DNA from: an uncultured Pseudomonadota bacterium
Lineage (GTDB): Bacteria; Pseudomonadota; Alphaproteobacteria; RUG11792
Direction: 5' to 3'
Assembly: GCA_902773285.1 (NCBI GenBank)
Contig: CACYDS010000040.1
Coordinates: 1-7,402 of the forward strand
DNA length: 7,402 bases
A model generated the notes under the pieces. It was not told where the DNA came from and searched no databases. It was given only the letters and a program-made list of their open reading frames with translations. The position numbers and the translations under genes are program-made. Positions 6,978 through 7,402 of this stretch are shown in pieces. How positions within the stretch are numbered: position 1 is the stretch's first letter; every line of letters begins with the position of its first letter.

Positions 6978-7019
6978 AAAAGATCCGAGAAAGCGTTAGG
7001 TAACCTATGGCTAGCAAAT

Positions 7020-7076
7020 AAGAGAAAAAGTCTCCAAAATTAAATTTTATGTTTTTAATTTAAGAAAGGAGACTTT
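7020..7076 (-). terminator. Two-tier hairpin intrinsic terminator of the upstream gene
   Basis: AAAGTCTCC (minus strand, 7076-7068) pairs with GGAGACTTT (7035-7027), a 9-bp outer stem. Inside it AAATTAAA (7044-7037) and TTTAATTT (7061-7054) form a second 8-bp AT-only stem around a 9-nt loop, with an asymmetric internal bulge between the two. On the minus strand the outer stem runs into TTTTTCTCTTATT, a T-rich tract, while on the plus strand the stem is followed by AGATTATG. The signal therefore points to termination of minus-strand transcription arriving from the gene ending at 7204, separating it from the rpsL promoters. Confidence 0.7.
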
Positions 7077-7082
7077 AGATTA

Positions 7083-7101
7083 TGCAAATACATCGTTTGC
7101 A
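7083..7101 (-). other. Small hairpin in the 3' trailer of the upstream gene
   Basis: TGCAAA (7083-7088) and TTTGCA (7096-7101) are exact inverted arms of 6 bp around a 7-nt loop. The hairpin lies 7 bp before the terminator hairpin on the minus strand and has no T-tract of its own, so it is not itself a terminator. It may stabilise the RNA 3' end. The pairing is short and could be chance. Confidence 0.35.
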
Positions 7102-7203
7102 CAAAAACATTTATAAACTATATTCGCTTGTCGCGTCAGAAAAATTAAAACCGTATAAGTGCGCCAACTCCTTCTGATTCATATCTAGTGAATTTATACA
7201 CGA

Positions 7204-7402
7204 TTAATTCTCAAATTGCAGGATAACTCCATTTCCTGAGAGCATGATGCGTTTTATTGCATTGAGTTTACCGCCGGATTTGATTGTGATATCATTGATT
7301 AATGTGTAATGTCCTGACCCGCCAAATACCAACGTACCTAGGGGTTCAACGGTAGTATTTGTTCTTGGCAATGCATTCGGATTTGTAAGTGTAATGATTG
7401 TA
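7204..7402 (-). CDS. C-terminal end of a beta-strand-rich, autotransporter-repeat-like protein (partial)
   Basis: A minus-strand frame enters from the right edge (first full codon at 7401) and gives 65 residues before TAA at 7206-7204; its start lies outside the window. The peptide has regular alternation of hydrophobic beta-strand runs and glycine turns: PLGTLVFGGSGHYTL, then INDITIKSGGKL, then IMLSGNGVILQFEN. The middle part fits the pattern of the autotransporter-associated strand repeats (GTL-x-GG...Y...T-x-I-x-GG-x-L). This suggests a secreted or surface beta-helix protein, but that is inference from pattern alone. No outer-membrane beta-barrel follows: the protein ends here and a terminator comes about 130 bp later. 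The frame is open, the other two minus-strand frames have early stops, and the downstream terminator is on the same strand, which support a real gene. Confidence 0.6.
   Translation of the reverse strand, partial: TIITLTNPNALPRTNTTVEPLGTLVFGGSGHYTLINDITIKSGGKLNAIKRIMLSGNGVILQFEN

Noticed and set aside
6997..7007. An 11-bp perfect dyad TAGGTAACCTA upstream of promoter P1
   Set aside because: Five-bp half sites around a single central base cannot form an RNA hairpin, there is only one copy, and such short palindromes are common; not enough to call an operator.
6796..7017. A 73-codon minus-strand frame spanning the rpsL promoter region and the start of rpsL
   Set aside because: It starts at TTG with no ribosome-binding site, covers both promoter candidates and overlaps the start of rpsL out of frame; the composition is that of translated AT-rich spacer.
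7129..7159. A plus-strand promoter-like pair TTGTCG and TATAAG
   Set aside because: The spacer is about 20 bp, beyond the usual range, and no plus-strand gene or RNA follows before the window ends.
7111..7182. A 23-codon minus-strand frame (starting MNQKELAHLYG) in the trailer of the upstream gene
   Set aside because: No Shine-Dalgarno site precedes its ATG, it is very short, and it sits between a gene's stop and its terminator; chance is the simplest explanation.

Overview
The window is a stretch of core translation-machinery operon, read entirely on the minus strand. From right to left it carries rpsL (S12), rpsG (S7), fusA (EF-G), tuf (EF-Tu), rpsJ (S10), rplC (L3), rplD (L4), rplW (L23) and the first 233 codons of rplB (L2). 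This is the 'str' operon joined directly to the head of the 'S10' operon. Gaps between genes run from a 4-bp overlap to 43 bp, which suggests one long transcript.

The proteins point to an alphaproteobacterium. S7 ends in AHYRW, S12 starts MPTINQLIR and ends KYGAKKPK, EF-Tu carries AYDQIDGAPEEKARGITIS, and EF-G carries PLANMFGYVN followed by LRSMSQGRAQF. The DNA is AT-leaning, with AT-rich spacers and AGAGGA/GAGGAG-type Shine-Dalgarno sites, so a lineage with a reduced or AT-biased genome is plausible. Genus and lifestyle cannot be settled from this sequence.

The right-hand end (6831-7402) is not ribosomal. At the edge, a minus-strand frame gives the last 65 residues of a glycine-rich, beta-strand-like protein that resembles the passenger repeats of autotransporter-type surface proteins. 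It stops at 7204. A 3' trailer of about 127 bp follows, then a two-tier hairpin with a T-tract at 7020-7076 that fits an intrinsic terminator for that gene. Next come two good sigma-70-like promoters in tandem (-10 boxes at 6949-6954 and 6906-6911), and then a leader containing a 17-codon reading frame whose stop overlaps the rpsL start.

The genes act together: S12, S7 and S10 build the 30S subunit, L3, L4, L23 and L2 build the 50S subunit, and EF-Tu and EF-G drive decoding and translocation. I see no mobile element, CRISPR array, tRNA or rRNA, and no new multi-gene system. The points worth a second look are the rpsL leader, the duplicated ribosome-binding element before rpsG, the surface-protein tail, and a few unusual residues in otherwise canonical proteins.
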